Notes: a model not told the origin generated them from the letters alone. 37,685 bases of DNA from Thermoleophilia bacterium (GCA_029865325.1 JAOUHF010000012.1:1-37685); one strand, 5' to 3'. Positions 23,577 through 31,295 are shown, counted from the first letter of the stretch. Numbers and translations: made by a program.

Positions 23577-23699
23577 GGTTATCTCTCGTCGGTTGGGAGG
23601 CAGAGGAGTATCACAGCGCCGCGGCGAAGAGTGACCCATCTCGGTGCCCCTGGATGCACATGCTGTCGACCTCACAGTGACCGCGACACGCTTTCTCCG

Positions 23700-24905
23700 A
23701 TGAAAATGCCGCTCTTCGACCGCTTCTCACGCAAGCACGAACGTGCTTCTGACCCCCTGCCCGCAGCCGCCGGTCCCGCGGTCGTCCAGATCGACGCGAC
23801 CGCGCTCTCGCGTGTGTTCTCCGCTCCGATGTGGTTGCGCGACCTCGGCCTGCTCGCCTGGTTCCTCGTCGGCGTCGGCCTCGTTCTGGTCGGGTTCGTC
23901 TGGCTGCTCGGGCTCACGTCGACGATCGTCGAGCCGGTGGTCGTCGGCGCGATCCTTGCGACGGTCGCGGGTCCTCTGGTCACAAAGATGCAACGGCACG
24001 GCTTTCCGCGCGCTGCGGGCGCCGCTGTTGTCCTGCTCGGGCTGCTCGCGATCGGGGTCGTGATCGCACTCCTCGTGTTCGGCGGGCTCTACGAACAGTC
24101 CTCGGAGATCAGAGCCGCCGCTTCGGAGGGCGCCGACAAGGTTCAGAGCTGGCTCGACGACGTCGGGATCCAGAACACCGACAATGCGACGGAGGACGCC
24201 AAGAGCGGGACGTCGGGGACGGGCGCGACGTTGCTGAAAGGCGTTGTCGACGGCATCCAGGGGTTGACCTCGCTCGTCTTCTTCGTGACGTTCGCCGTCT
24301 TCAGCACGTTCTTCTTGCTCAAGGACGGACCGAGCGTGCGCAATTTCATCAACCGGAACCTGGGCGTTCCGGCTGCCGTCGCAAACACCGTTACAGGGAA
24401 TGTGATCCTGTCCCTGCGGCGCTACTTCCTGGGCGTGACGATCGTGGCGGCCTTCAACGCCGTGGTCGTCGGAATCGGCGCGTACCTCCTGGACGTTCCG
24501 CTCTGGGGAACGATCGCCGTCGTAACCTTCGTGACTGCGTACGTCCCGTTCATCGGTGCATTCGTCTCGGGCGCATTCGCGGTCATCCTCACGCTTTCGG
24601 CGCAAGGCTCGTCAGCCGCTTTGATCATGCTCGTGATCGTGCTGCTCGCGAACGGCCTGCTGCAGAACATCGTGCAGCCGATCGCTTTTGGCGCCACTCT
24701 CGACCTGAATCCGCTCGCCGTCCTCATCGTCACGATTGGCTTCGGGTGCCTCTTCGGGATGATCGGCCTCGTTCTCGGCGCGCCGCTCACGTCCGCAGCC
24801 CTCCACATCAGCCGCGAGCTAGCCGCCGCCAAGGCGCAGGAGGCCGCAACAGAGGGCGAGCGTGCCCCGCCGAACGCGGAGCCGAATCCGCTCGGCGCCT
24901 TCTAG
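23700..24905 (+). CDS. AI-2E family transporter (UPF0118 permease)
   Basis: 401 residues from ATG 23700; ATG 23706 is an alternative and no ribosome site is clear. A longer in-frame extension back to 23499 overlaps the decarboxylase pseudogene and looks random. Residues 1-40 are polar. Helices lie at about 50-110 (three), 115-135, then a soluble segment of about 80 residues with TDNATEDAKSGTSGTG, followed by at least four helices to about 370. FFVTFAVFSTFFLLKDG, RRYFLGVTIVAAFNAVVVGIG and AYVPFIGAFVSG are typical of the family. Members include TqsA (AI-2 export) and sodium/proton antiporters, so the substrate is open. It diverges from the gad pseudogene. Confidence 0.9.
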   Translation: MKMPLFDRFSRKHERASDPLPAAAGPAVVQIDATALSRVFSAPMWLRDLGLLAWFLVGVGLVLVGFVWLLGLTSTIVEPVVVGAILATVAGPLVTKMQRHGFPRAAGAAVVLLGLLAIGVVIALLVFGGLYEQSSEIRAAASEGADKVQSWLDDVGIQNTDNATEDAKSGTSGTGATLLKGVVDGIQGLTSLVFFVTFAVFSTFFLLKDGPSVRNFINRNLGVPAAVANTVTGNVILSLRRYFLGVTIVAAFNAVVVGIGAYLLDVPLWGTIAVVTFVTAYVPFIGAFVSGAFAVILTLSAQGSSAALIMLVIVLLANGLLQNIVQPIAFGATLDLNPLAVLIVTIGFGCLFGMIGLVLGAPLTSAALHISRELAAAKAQEAATEGERAPPNAEPNPLGAF

Positions 24906-24961
24906 CGACGACGTCGGCAGGGGGTCGGGCGAATACGGATGCGCTCGGGTGGCCGGGCGCT

Positions 24962-24967
24962 TAGGGT
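24962..24967 (+). promoter_or_regulatory. -10 box TAGGGT, leaderless start of the DUF2238-like gene
   Basis: TAGGGT ends six bases before GTG 24974; no ribosome site is present. Confidence 0.55.
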
Positions 24968-24973
24968 TGACCC

Positions 24974-25556
24974 GTGAGCCGCCGGGTCGGCCTACCGCTC
25001 GTCGTCACGCTCAAGGCGCTCGTCATCGGGCTGACTGCACTCGGCGCGTTCGGTGGGCTCGAGCGCTTCGAGGACAAAAGGGGTCGGCTGGCGCCTTCTC
25101 TGGTACCCGATTGCAGTCCTCGCGCTTCCCGTCCTCTGGCATGTCCTGAAGAAGCGCGGGCCGTATCCGTACACCGCGGACGCGCTGATCACGTTCCCGT
25201 TCTTCGTGGACATCATGGGGAACGTCCTCAACCTGTACGACACGATCGACTGGTGGGACGACGTCAACCACTTCGCGAACTGGCTCTTCCTCTCGCTGGG
25301 CTTCGGCGTGCTGCTGCTGCGCACCAGGTTCGAGCCGATCGCGCTCTTCGGGTTCGTGCTGGCATTCGGCGCAAGCCTGGCGATCGTGTGGGAGCTCGGC
25401 GAGTACCTCACCTTCATCCGCACGAACGAGGAGGAGTTCGCGACCGCCTACACCGACACCCTCGGCGATCTGACCTTCGACCTCGTCGGCTCCCTCATCG
25501 CAGCGACCATAACGTTCTACGTGGCGCGTCGACGGGGACGAGAGAACACGACGTGA
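24974..25556 (+). pseudogene. DUF2238-like (YjdF family) membrane protein with a +1 frameshift
   Basis: GTG 24974 opens SRRVGLPLVVTLKALVIGLT and AFGGLERFEDK. At the run AAAAGGGG (25076-25083) the sense frame switches by one base, and translation resumes as GVGWRLLWYPIAVLALPVLW through to TGA at 25556. Rejoined, the protein has about 193 residues with five to six helices. The second half carries the DUF2238/YjdF pattern: FPFFVDIMGNVLNLYDTIDW, WDDVNHFANW and WELGEYLTFIRTNEEEFATA followed by YTDTLGDLTFDL. These acidic and His residues sit near membrane faces, but the function is unknown. One extra base in the homopolymer explains everything; it may be a mutation, a sequencing error or, less likely, a programmed +1 shift. 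Confidence 0.8.
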
Positions 25557-25578
25557 AGCGACGCCGGAACGAGCGCGT

Positions 25579-26757
25579 CTGACCGGCGACGCGCGCCGCA
25601 TCCTCGCCGTTCAGGCGCTGCGCGCGTTCGCGTACGGGCTCGGAAGCGTCCTCATCGGCGTCACGCTTGCTCGTCGCGGTCTCTCCGGCTTCGAGGTCGG
25701 TCTCGTTCTCGCAGCTTTGCTCGCCGGAGTCGCCCTGGCCTCGATCGCGATCGCGCGCACAGGCGACCGGATCGGCCGTCGCAGGTGGTACACCGCGCTC
25801 TTCCTCGTCATGGGGTTCGCGGGCGCGGCATTCGCTCTCACGGACGAGACGTGGCTCCTCGTCCTGGCCGCGCTCACAGGCACGGTTTCGACCGAAGTCG
25901 TGGAGTCGGGCCCGTTCACGTCGCTCGAGCAGGCGATGCTCCCGAGCGCGGCGCGAGCCGTGGATCCGACGCGCCTCTTCGGCACGTACAACACGGTGGC
26001 CACACTCGCCGGGTCGCTCGGCGCGCTCGCGGCCGGCCTCGTCGCGGTTCTCGATGTCGAGCCTCAGCGGCTGCTTCTCGCCTACGCAGTTGTGGCGGTA
26101 GCTGGTGCGATCCTCACCCTCGGGCTTTCCGACGCCGTCGAGTCCGTCGCCGGGAGCCGTCGCGCACCGCTGCAACGTTCGCGCGGAATCGTCCGCCGCC
26201 TCTCGGGGCTGTTTGCCCTCGACTCCTTCGGCGGTGGCTTCGTCACCCAGGCGTTCATCGCGTACTGGTTCACCGAGACCTACGGGACGACGCCCGAGAC
26301 GCTCGGCGTCGTGTTCTTCGCACTCGGGCTTCTGCAGTCGGTCTCATTCCAGGTCGCCGTTCGCCTTGCAGGTCGGTTCGGGTTGCTGAACACCATGGTG
26401 TTCACTCATCTGCCGTCGAACCTGCTGCTTGCTCTCATCCCGTTCGCCCCGACCCAGTTGGCGGCGTTCGCCCTCTTACTCACGCGCTCGGCACTCAGCC
26501 AGATGGACGTCCCGACCCGCCAGGCCTACGTCGTGGGCATCGTCGATCCCGAGGAGCGGACGGCTGCTGCCGCGTACACGAACACTGCTCGCTACGTCAC
26601 CCGACCGCTGGGCCCGCTCGTCGCGGCGCCGATACTGGCTGTCTCTCTCGGAGCCCCGTTCGTCATTGGTGGAGCGCTCAAGAGCGCATACGACCTCGCG
26701 CTCTATGCGGCGTTCAAACGGCGGCCGCCTCGGTGGACTGACCAAAGCGCGGAGTGA
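25579..26757 (+). CDS. MFS transporter, 12-helix type
   Basis: About 392 residues. The protein clearly begins before the first ATG at 25717, since VQALRAFAYGLGSVLIGVTL (helix 1) precedes it. The only candidate start found is CTG 25579, 22 bases after the previous stop; no ribosome site is clear, so the start is uncertain. Motif A-like GDRIGRRRWYT follows helix 2. Twelve hydrophobic segments are split by a basic loop near 180-195 (RRAPLQRSRGIVRRL). The second half has QMDVPTRQAYVVGIVDPEERTAAA, typical of MFS members related to drug efflux and poorly characterised actinobacterial groups. Substrate unknown. It likely follows the damaged DUF2238-like gene on one mRNA. Confidence 0.85.
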   Translation: MTGDARRILAVQALRAFAYGLGSVLIGVTLARRGLSGFEVGLVLAALLAGVALASIAIARTGDRIGRRRWYTALFLVMGFAGAAFALTDETWLLVLAALTGTVSTEVVESGPFTSLEQAMLPSAARAVDPTRLFGTYNTVATLAGSLGALAAGLVAVLDVEPQRLLLAYAVVAVAGAILTLGLSDAVESVAGSRRAPLQRSRGIVRRLSGLFALDSFGGGFVTQAFIAYWFTETYGTTPETLGVVFFALGLLQSVSFQVAVRLAGRFGLLNTMVFTHLPSNLLLALIPFAPTQLAAFALLLTRSALSQMDVPTRQAYVVGIVDPEERTAAAAYTNTARYVTRPLGPLVAAPILAVSLGAPFVIGGALKSAYDLALYAAFKRRPPRWTDQSAE

Positions 26758-26769
26758 AGCGCGCGGCGT

Positions 26770-27333
26770 TCAGAGCTTGCGAATCGTGTCGCCCGCGCGA
26801 ACGAGGCCGGGCTCGACCACTCTGGCGTTCAGTCCACGGAGGCGAAGATCTCTTCCCGCGCGCGAGTTCACGAATCGAACGGCATCCGAGCCGAACCGGC
26901 TGCTGAACTTCGCGCACCCGGTGTGCGGCTCGTCGGTCACCTCGATGACGGCGGAGCCGAGTGCGAGCTGTGATCCCGCAGGCAGGTTCTCCGGCCTGAG
27001 GTCGAGGTCGACGTAGAGCTGGTCTCCGGCGAGTGGCCATCGCGCCCGGTCGGATGCGATCAGCGCGATCACACGTGCGTTCATAAGCGTGAGCTGCGTG
27101 CCCGTATCTACGGTCTCGCCCTCCGAGCGCACGCTCGCTCGCCAGCGATCCCCCGCCAAACCTTCGCGCAGGTCGATCACGGCCTCCCGGAGGACCTCGC
27201 GCTCGCCCTCGGTCGGCCGACGGACGATGAGCTCGACGACGCCTTCGACTGCCGGTGACCGCAGGATCTCCGGAAGTCCGGCCTCGAGCTGGGCGGCGGG
27301 CACGTGCACGTCGCTGCTCATCTGGCCGGACAC
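26770..27333 (-). CDS. MOSC domain protein
   Basis: 187 residues from GTG 27333; ATG 27321 is an alternative. The MOSC core spans about 35-180: VRRPTEGEREV, GLAGDRWR, LTLMNARVIALIA, GDQLYVDLDLRPENLPAGSQ, then DEPHTGCAKFSSRFG with the conserved Cys, and LRGLNARVVEPGLVRAGD at the end. MOSC domains occur in molybdenum-cofactor sulfurases and in YiiM/mARC-type enzymes that reduce N-hydroxylated compounds; the Cys is the expected sulfur or molybdenum ligand. Here the domain stands alone. It converges on the MFS gene with 12 bases between them. TAGTGT seven bases upstream of GTG 27333 supports that start. Confidence 0.9.
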   Translation of the reverse strand: MSGQMSSDVHVPAAQLEAGLPEILRSPAVEGVVELIVRRPTEGEREVLREAVIDLREGLAGDRWRASVRSEGETVDTGTQLTLMNARVIALIASDRARWPLAGDQLYVDLDLRPENLPAGSQLALGSAVIEVTDEPHTGCAKFSSRFGSDAVRFVNSRAGRDLRLRGLNARVVEPGLVRAGDTIRKL

Positions 27334-27340
27334 GTCGACG

Positions 27341-27346
27341 ACACTA
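27341..27346 (-). promoter_or_regulatory. -10 box TAGTGT, leaderless start of the MOSC gene
   Basis: TAGTGT on the minus strand ends seven bases before GTG 27333, with no ribosome site between. Confidence 0.5.
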
Positions 27347-27384
27347 CCGAAGCGAGCCGGACGGGCTCCGGTGGCTCTGCGGTT

Positions 27385-27402
27385 CGAGGGGCAAATCCCT
27401 CG
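27385..27402 (-). terminator. Short hairpin after the glyoxalase gene
   Basis: CGAGGG and CCCTCG pair around six bases, starting 11 bases past the glyoxalase stop. No U-run follows. The surrounding sequence superficially resembles a tRNA T-arm (see rejected items). Confidence 0.35.
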
Positions 27403-27413
27403 CCCACGCCGTT

Positions 27414-27797
27414 CTAACGTTCGATGAGCTCGACGCGATAGTCGTCCGGATCGCGAACGAAGCAGATCCGGGAGCCACCCTCGACGACCTGATACGGGGG
27501 GCGCTCGGGCTCGATGCCTTGTGTTGCGAGCTCTCCGAGCGTCCCGTCGAGGTTGTCGACGCCGACGGCGATGTGCCCGTAACCGGTTCCCAGGTCGTAC
27601 GTGCGACCGTCGTGGTTGTACGTCAGCTCCAGGACGTTCTTCAGGTCGCCCATGGAGAAGAAGTAGTTCGTGGCCTCGAGTTGCCCGTCGCGAACGATGT
27701 CCATATCGCGGGCGAACGTGAAGCCGAGCGCCTCGTAGAACGAGCGGCTGCGCTCCGGATCGGTGATGCGAACCATGGTGTGCAGGAAGTTGGCCAT
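27414..27797 (-). CDS. gloA: Lactoylglutathione lyase-like VOC protein (glyoxalase I)
   Basis: 127 residues. It resembles bacterial GloA along its whole length: FLHTMVRITDPERSRSFYEA, LELTYNHDGRTYDLGTGYGH and DPDDYRVELIER. The four metal ligands are visible: His6, Glu57 (LELTYN), His74 (YGHIAVGV) and the Glu near the C-terminus (VELIER). The enzyme isomerises the thiol hemiacetal of methylglyoxal. Actinobacteria often lack glutathione, so another thiol such as mycothiol may be the partner; that is inference. The gene follows the P1 peptidase by nine bases but has its own -10 box, whose first three bases are that gene's stop codon. Confidence 0.93.
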   Translation of the reverse strand: MANFLHTMVRITDPERSRSFYEALGFTFARDMDIVRDGQLEATNYFFSMGDLKNVLELTYNHDGRTYDLGTGYGHIAVGVDNLDGTLGELATQGIEPERPPYQVVEGGSRICFVRDPDDYRVELIER

Positions 27798-27803
27798 GAC
27801 TCG

Positions 27804-27809
27804 AGCCTA
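27804..27809 (-). promoter_or_regulatory. -10 box TAGGCT for gloA, overlapping the upstream stop codon
   Basis: TAGGCT ends six bases before ATG 27797. Its TAG is the stop codon of the P1 peptidase (27807-27809). No ribosome site lies between box and start. Confidence 0.55.
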
Positions 27810-28901
27810 CCGCTCGAGGCGCCCGTGGGCGGTGAGCATCTCGAGCACGGCGTCGTGTGGAAGCGCGGGGCCGACCCGGCCTTCGCGCCCCACTACCTCG
27901 GGCGCTGCCCAGAGAGCGTTCAGGACGGCCTCCTCGGTCGCGTCGACGACGGCCTCGAAGACGTCGTTCAGGTCGTAGTCTGGCACCGTCGTCACGGGTG
28001 CCTCCCCGCGGGGACGACGGCCTGGCGGCGCGAAGGCAACGAAGATCTCCCCGCTTCCGTGGTGTGCGACCGACCCGCAGCGCGCAAGGCCGAGACCCGC
28101 ACGACGTGCGACGCGCTCGAGCTGGTGGTGCGAGAGCGATGCGTCGACAGCGACGACGCCGATGCAGCTCCCCGCCTTCGATCGTCGCGTCTCAAGGGGC
28201 TCGCCGAGCAGGTCGCCGATCGGCACGCCGTCCATGACAAGCCCGGGCGGCGGGTAGAAGTTCGAAAGGACGAGCACACCGACTGCTCCGACGCCCGGAA
28301 CCAGACGACTCGAGGTTCCGATGCCGGCCTTGTAGCCCTTGGTCATCATTCCCGTTCCCGCCCCGACGGCACCTTCCGCCACCGAACCGCTCGCTGCCGC
28401 CGCGACCGCTCGACCTGCGTCCTCGGCTTCGACCTGGACGACGCGCCCCTCCGAGAGCCAGCTGTCGTCGCACTCGCCGACGACGGGGATCACGAAGTCC
28501 TCGATCCCGACGTTGGCTTCGGACGCGACCGCGACGGAGATCGCACCGTCGTACACACGCCCCACGGCGTGCGTCGAGGTGAGGTAGATCGGCGTTTCGA
28601 TCCGTCCCCACTCCGCGATCAGCACCGAGCCGGTCAGCTCGCCGGCGCCGTTCAGCACCGCTGTCCCAGCCGGCACAGGCTCGGCATGGAGCGTCTTGAC
28701 GGAGGCGGGAAGCACGGCCGTCACACCGGTGCGCGCGACTCCTCGGCCTTCCGGGGGGTCAGGCTCGTCGCGCCAGACCGTCACGTGGCCGACGGCGACC
28801 CCCGAGACGTCGGTGATCGCGTTCGCCGATCCCGCCTCGAAGCGGCCGATCCGGAGGCCTAGCTTGCGCAGACGGGGGCCGCGAGGCTCGTGAACACTCA
28901 C
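27807..28901 (-). CDS. P1 family peptidase (DmpA/S58-like aminopeptidase)
   Basis: 364 residues from GTG 28901. Family S58 N-terminal nucleophile hydrolases cleave themselves before a Ser, which becomes the catalytic N-terminus; here this is the Ser in SKAGSCIGVVAVDASLSHH, at about residue 255. Upstream landmarks are GLRIGRFEAGSANAITDVSG and VAVGHVTVW near the start, AVLNGAGELTGS (about 90-100), GVGAGTGMMTKGYKAGIGTSS-like sequence at about 185-205 (substrate/oxyanion Asn-Lys region), and a C-terminal DYDLNDVFEAVVDATEEAVL. Substrates are D- or beta-aminopeptides. It lacks a signal peptide, so probably cytosolic. The upstream TACGCT box supports this start; the frame could open earlier, but those residues look random. 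Confidence 0.9.
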   Translation of the reverse strand: MSVHEPRGPRLRKLGLRIGRFEAGSANAITDVSGVAVGHVTVWRDEPDPPEGRGVARTGVTAVLPASVKTLHAEPVPAGTAVLNGAGELTGSVLIAEWGRIETPIYLTSTHAVGRVYDGAISVAVASEANVGIEDFVIPVVGECDDSWLSEGRVVQVEAEDAGRAVAAAASGSVAEGAVGAGTGMMTKGYKAGIGTSSRLVPGVGAVGVLVLSNFYPPPGLVMDGVPIGDLLGEPLETRRSKAGSCIGVVAVDASLSHHQLERVARRAGLGLARCGSVAHHGSGEIFVAFAPPGRRPRGEAPVTTVPDYDLNDVFEAVVDATEEAVLNALWAAPEVVGREGRVGPALPHDAVLEMLTAHGRLER

Positions 28902-28907
28902 ACACCG

Positions 28908-28913
28908 AGCGTA
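28908..28913 (-). promoter_or_regulatory. -10 box TACGCT, leaderless start of the P1 peptidase
   Basis: TACGCT on the minus strand ends six bases before GTG 28901. It faces away from the TAGGTT box at 28948, so the gap holds a divergent promoter pair. Confidence 0.5.
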
Positions 28914-28947
28914 TAACGCGGCTACGACTGCGGGGTTGAAACTGTCG

Positions 28948-28953
28948 TAGGTT
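28948..28953 (+). promoter_or_regulatory. -10 box TAGGTT in front of a 34-codon ORF
   Basis: TAGGTT ends exactly six bases before ATG 28960, the leaderless spacing seen elsewhere. Confidence 0.45.
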
Positions 28954-28959
28954 TCGGGA

Positions 28960-29064
28960 ATGCCGACGGCGCTCCGCGAAGGACTCGTCCGCATCGCAGT
29001 TGTCGCGACCGATCGAGCCGGCAACCGGGGACGCGCCGCGACCGCGCGCGTGCGGATGAGCTAG
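28960..29064 (+). pseudogene. 34-codon ORF resembling a C-terminal tail
   Basis: The 34-residue product contains VRIAVVATDRAGNRGRAATA. That is the typical last beta-strand pair of secreted Ig-like or fibronectin-like repeats (VVATDRAGN), normally at the end of a much longer protein. It stands directly behind a leaderless promoter. An internal deletion joining a gene's start to its tail would explain it. It may still be expressed as a peptide. Low confidence in any function. Confidence 0.4.
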
Positions 29065-29149
29065 TGCGCCGCCGGCTGGAAGCGGTCGTCGGCATCATCC
29101 CGATCGCGGACGCTGCCCGGGCTCGGGTCCGGCAGCGCAAGCGCCTGAC

Positions 29150-29484
29150 CTGGGCGGCGGCTCGTACGGCTGCCTCGACCCGGATACGGAACGTGTCGAT
29201 GCGTGGCCTGCGGCACGTGGCGGGGGTCTCGGCACAGCGAGCGGCCCGTCCGGAATTACCGTGACGCCCGGCGGGGTCGTCTGGTTCGCCTCGCTCAAGG
29301 GCGGCTACCTGGGTCGTTCAGCCCGAACACGCTGCAGCGGTTCGACCCCGGTACGGAGCGCTTCCTGGGCTACCGGATTCCCACATCCGGCACGCTTGTT
29401 CGTCAGATCGTCATCGTCGACGGGGTCATCTGGGGCTCCGAGTCCGCGACCCAGAAGCTCATTGCATTCAACGTAGGAGGCTAG
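29150..29484 (+). pseudogene. Virginiamycin B lyase-like beta-propeller remnant
   Basis: One frame from about 29150 reads LGGGSYGCLDPDTERVDAWP and then SGPSGITVTPGGVVWFASLK, typical propeller blades of Vgb/NHL-type lyases (GITVTPDGVVWFAS). Near 29314 the frame shifts by one base to SPNTLQRFDPGTERFLGYRI, then SGTLVRQIVIVDGVIWGSES and the stop at 29484. Between TLQ and RFDPGTERF several blades present in full-length members (about 300 residues) are missing, as is the N-terminus. So at least one frameshift and one deletion are needed. Its last codons contain AGGAGG, which serves as ribosome site of the hydrolase gene. Confidence 0.7.
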
Positions 29485-29486
29485 AG

Positions 29487-30236
29487 ATGCGTCGGATCGT
29501 CCTTGCTGTGTCGACCTTGGTGGCGATGGTCGGACTCGCCCTCGTTCCTGTGAGCAGTAGTGCGACGGCCCATGCGTGCACGAACACGAACGAGCTTTGG
29601 TTCCGTGCGGGAGACGGGACGACGCTCGTCGGGCACCGCTTCGGCGGGAAGAAGCCCGGGGCGCGAACGACGGTCGTCTTCGCACACATGTCGGTAGGCG
29701 ATCTCTGTCAATGGGTGCCGTTCGCGAGAAACCTCGCCGCGAAAGGCTATTTCGCCTTCCCGTTCGATCTTCGTGGCCACGGCTTCTCAAAGGGGAGCGA
29801 GAACCACCGCCGCTCCCCCGCCGACGTCGTTGCTGCGGTTCGCGCGGTCCGGGCGCTAGGGGCCAAGAAGATCATCGTCGTCGGCGCATCCCTGGGCGGC
29901 ATCGCGGCGGTAATGGCCGCGCCGAAGATCCAGCCCCCAGTGACTGGGGTAGTGGCCGTCTCCGCTCCTGCAGCGATAGCTGGCGAGCTCGACGCGCTTT
30001 CTGCCGCGGGACGCCTCCGCGTTCCAACCCTCTACGTCGCGGCAGAGGACGATCAGAACCCGCCGTACGACTTCGCCGCCGACGCCAAGACGCTGTTCGA
30101 CGCGACGGGCACACTCGAGAAACGCCTCGAAGTCGTCCCCGGTGCGCTCCACGGGACGTTCCTCGTCATGGGCTCGAAACCCGTCCGCTCGCACCTGCTC
30201 GAGTTCCTCCGCAATCCGGCTGCAGCCGTTCCCTGA
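29487..30236 (+). CDS. Secreted alpha/beta hydrolase
   Basis: 249 residues; AGGAGG lies eight bases before ATG 29487. Residues 1-30 form a Sec signal peptide (MRRIVLAVSTLVAMVGLALV, cleavage likely after AHA). The mature chain shows the alpha/beta hydrolase order: VVFAHMSVGDLCQW (oxyanion turn, HM in place of HG), FPFDLRGHGFSKGS, nucleophile elbow VVGASLGGIAAV (Ser near 134), an acid near AAEDDQNPPYD (about 193-203), and catalytic His in VPGALHGTFLV (about 226). It probably cleaves esters or peptides outside the membrane, but could be a dienelactone-hydrolase-like enzyme. It stands next to the lyase remnant, and ends six bases before the convergent aldo/keto reductase. Confidence 0.88.
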   Translation: MRRIVLAVSTLVAMVGLALVPVSSSATAHACTNTNELWFRAGDGTTLVGHRFGGKKPGARTTVVFAHMSVGDLCQWVPFARNLAAKGYFAFPFDLRGHGFSKGSENHRRSPADVVAAVRAVRALGAKKIIVVGASLGGIAAVMAAPKIQPPVTGVVAVSAPAAIAGELDALSAAGRLRVPTLYVAAEDDQNPPYDFAADAKTLFDATGTLEKRLEVVPGALHGTFLVMGSKPVRSHLLEFLRNPAAAVP

Positions 30237-30242
30237 GCTCAA

Positions 30243-31295
30243 CTATGAGACAGCCGCCTCGAGTCTCGGTGCCATCGCTGCGGCACGGTGATCGTCGATG
30301 AGGTCGAAGGTGTCCCCGAAGATCAGTCCACGGACATGGTCGTCTTCGAGGAAGTCCCTCGGGAAGCCGACGTCGAAGTCGCTCGCGTCGCTCAGGCGGT
30401 CGACGTGCTCCCTGGGGAGCTCGATGTCGAGCGCGCCGAGGTTTTCCCGGAACTGCTCTTCGGTGCGCGCGCCGATGATCGGGATCAGATGCCAGGGTTG
30501 GGCTCGAGCCCACGCGATCGCCACCTGAGCAGGAGACGCGTCGATCGCCTCGGCCACTTCGATCACCTCGCGTGCGATGCCGTTCGTCTTTGGACCGACT
30601 CCCTCGTAGCGGCGGGGTGCGTCCGTGTCCTCGAGGTACTTCCCGGTCAATGCCCCACCCGAGAGCAGGCCCCAGGGCGTGAACGAGAGATCGAGCGTGC
30701 GAGCCATCGGGAGCACGTCTCGCTCGACGTCGCGCCCACTGATCGAGTAGGGCGCCTGCACGGCGATCGGACGCGCCCAGCCGCGCAGGTCGGCGAGCGT
30801 TACCGCTTGCGACACCACCCACGCGGGCGTGTCCGAAAAGCCGACGTAGTGCACTTTGCCCGACCTCACCAGATCGTCGAAAGTGCGCATCACTTCTTCG
30901 ATCGGCGTCATCCCGTCCCACATGTGAAGCCAGAGCAGATCGATGTAGTCGGTGCGGAGTCGCCTCAGGCTCGACTCGAGAGTCTGCACCATGTTCTTTC
31001 GGTGATTCCCGCCCGCGTTCGCGTCGTCGCGGCGGCTCGTGAGTGTGTACTTGGTGGCCACGACAAGTCGCTCACGGTGCTCCTGGATGAACTCACCGAG
31101 GAACTCCTCGCTCGTGCCGTCCGTGTAGTTGCACGCCGTGTCGATGAAGTTCCCACCGGCTGCGAGGTACGCGTCGAAGATCCGGCGACTCTCGTCCTTC
31201 GAGGCGCCCCAGCCCCAGGTCTCGCCGAAGGTCATCGTGCCGAGTGCGGCCTCCGAGACTCGGAGCCCGCTTCGACCGAGAAGCTTGTAACGCAT
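30243..31295 (-). CDS. Aldo/keto reductase
   Basis: 350 residues from ATG 31295, chosen because GGAGG lies seven bases upstream; GTG 31298 is also possible. The start shares a base with the regulator's stop (TGATG), so the two are translationally coupled. AKR catalytic tetrad pieces are visible: Asp in NFIDTACNYTDG with the Tyr, Lys in VVATKYTLTS, and His in LLWLHMWDG. The NADPH-binding end IPIIGARTEEQFRENLGAL is present. The closest general type is the YajO/Tas group of bacterial AKR. It reduces aldehydes or ketones with NADPH. Being the second gene of an ArsR-type operon suggests expression in response to the regulator's ligand. Confidence 0.93.
   Translation of the reverse strand: MRYKLLGRSGLRVSEAALGTMTFGETWGWGASKDESRRIFDAYLAAGGNFIDTACNYTDGTSEEFLGEFIQEHRERLVVATKYTLTSRRDDANAGGNHRKNMVQTLESSLRRLRTDYIDLLWLHMWDGMTPIEEVMRTFDDLVRSGKVHYVGFSDTPAWVVSQAVTLADLRGWARPIAVQAPYSISGRDVERDVLPMARTLDLSFTPWGLLSGGALTGKYLEDTDAPRRYEGVGPKTNGIAREVIEVAEAIDASPAQVAIAWARAQPWHLIPIIGARTEEQFRENLGALDIELPREHVDRLSDASDFDVGFPRDFLEDDHVRGLIFGDTFDLIDDHRAAAMAPRLEAAVS

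Noticed and set aside
23499-23699. Longer N-terminus for the AI-2E permease
   Set aside because: The added 67 residues overlap the divergent decarboxylase remnant, contain no family sequence and precede the natural MKMPLFDRF start.
27380-27415. A tRNA 3'-end look-alike (GGTTCGA, then a hairpin and CGCCCACGCC)
   Set aside because: The T-loop lacks TTC, no complementary acceptor strand or anticodon arm exists at the right distance, and the MOSC promoter occupies that space. Kept only as a weak hairpin.
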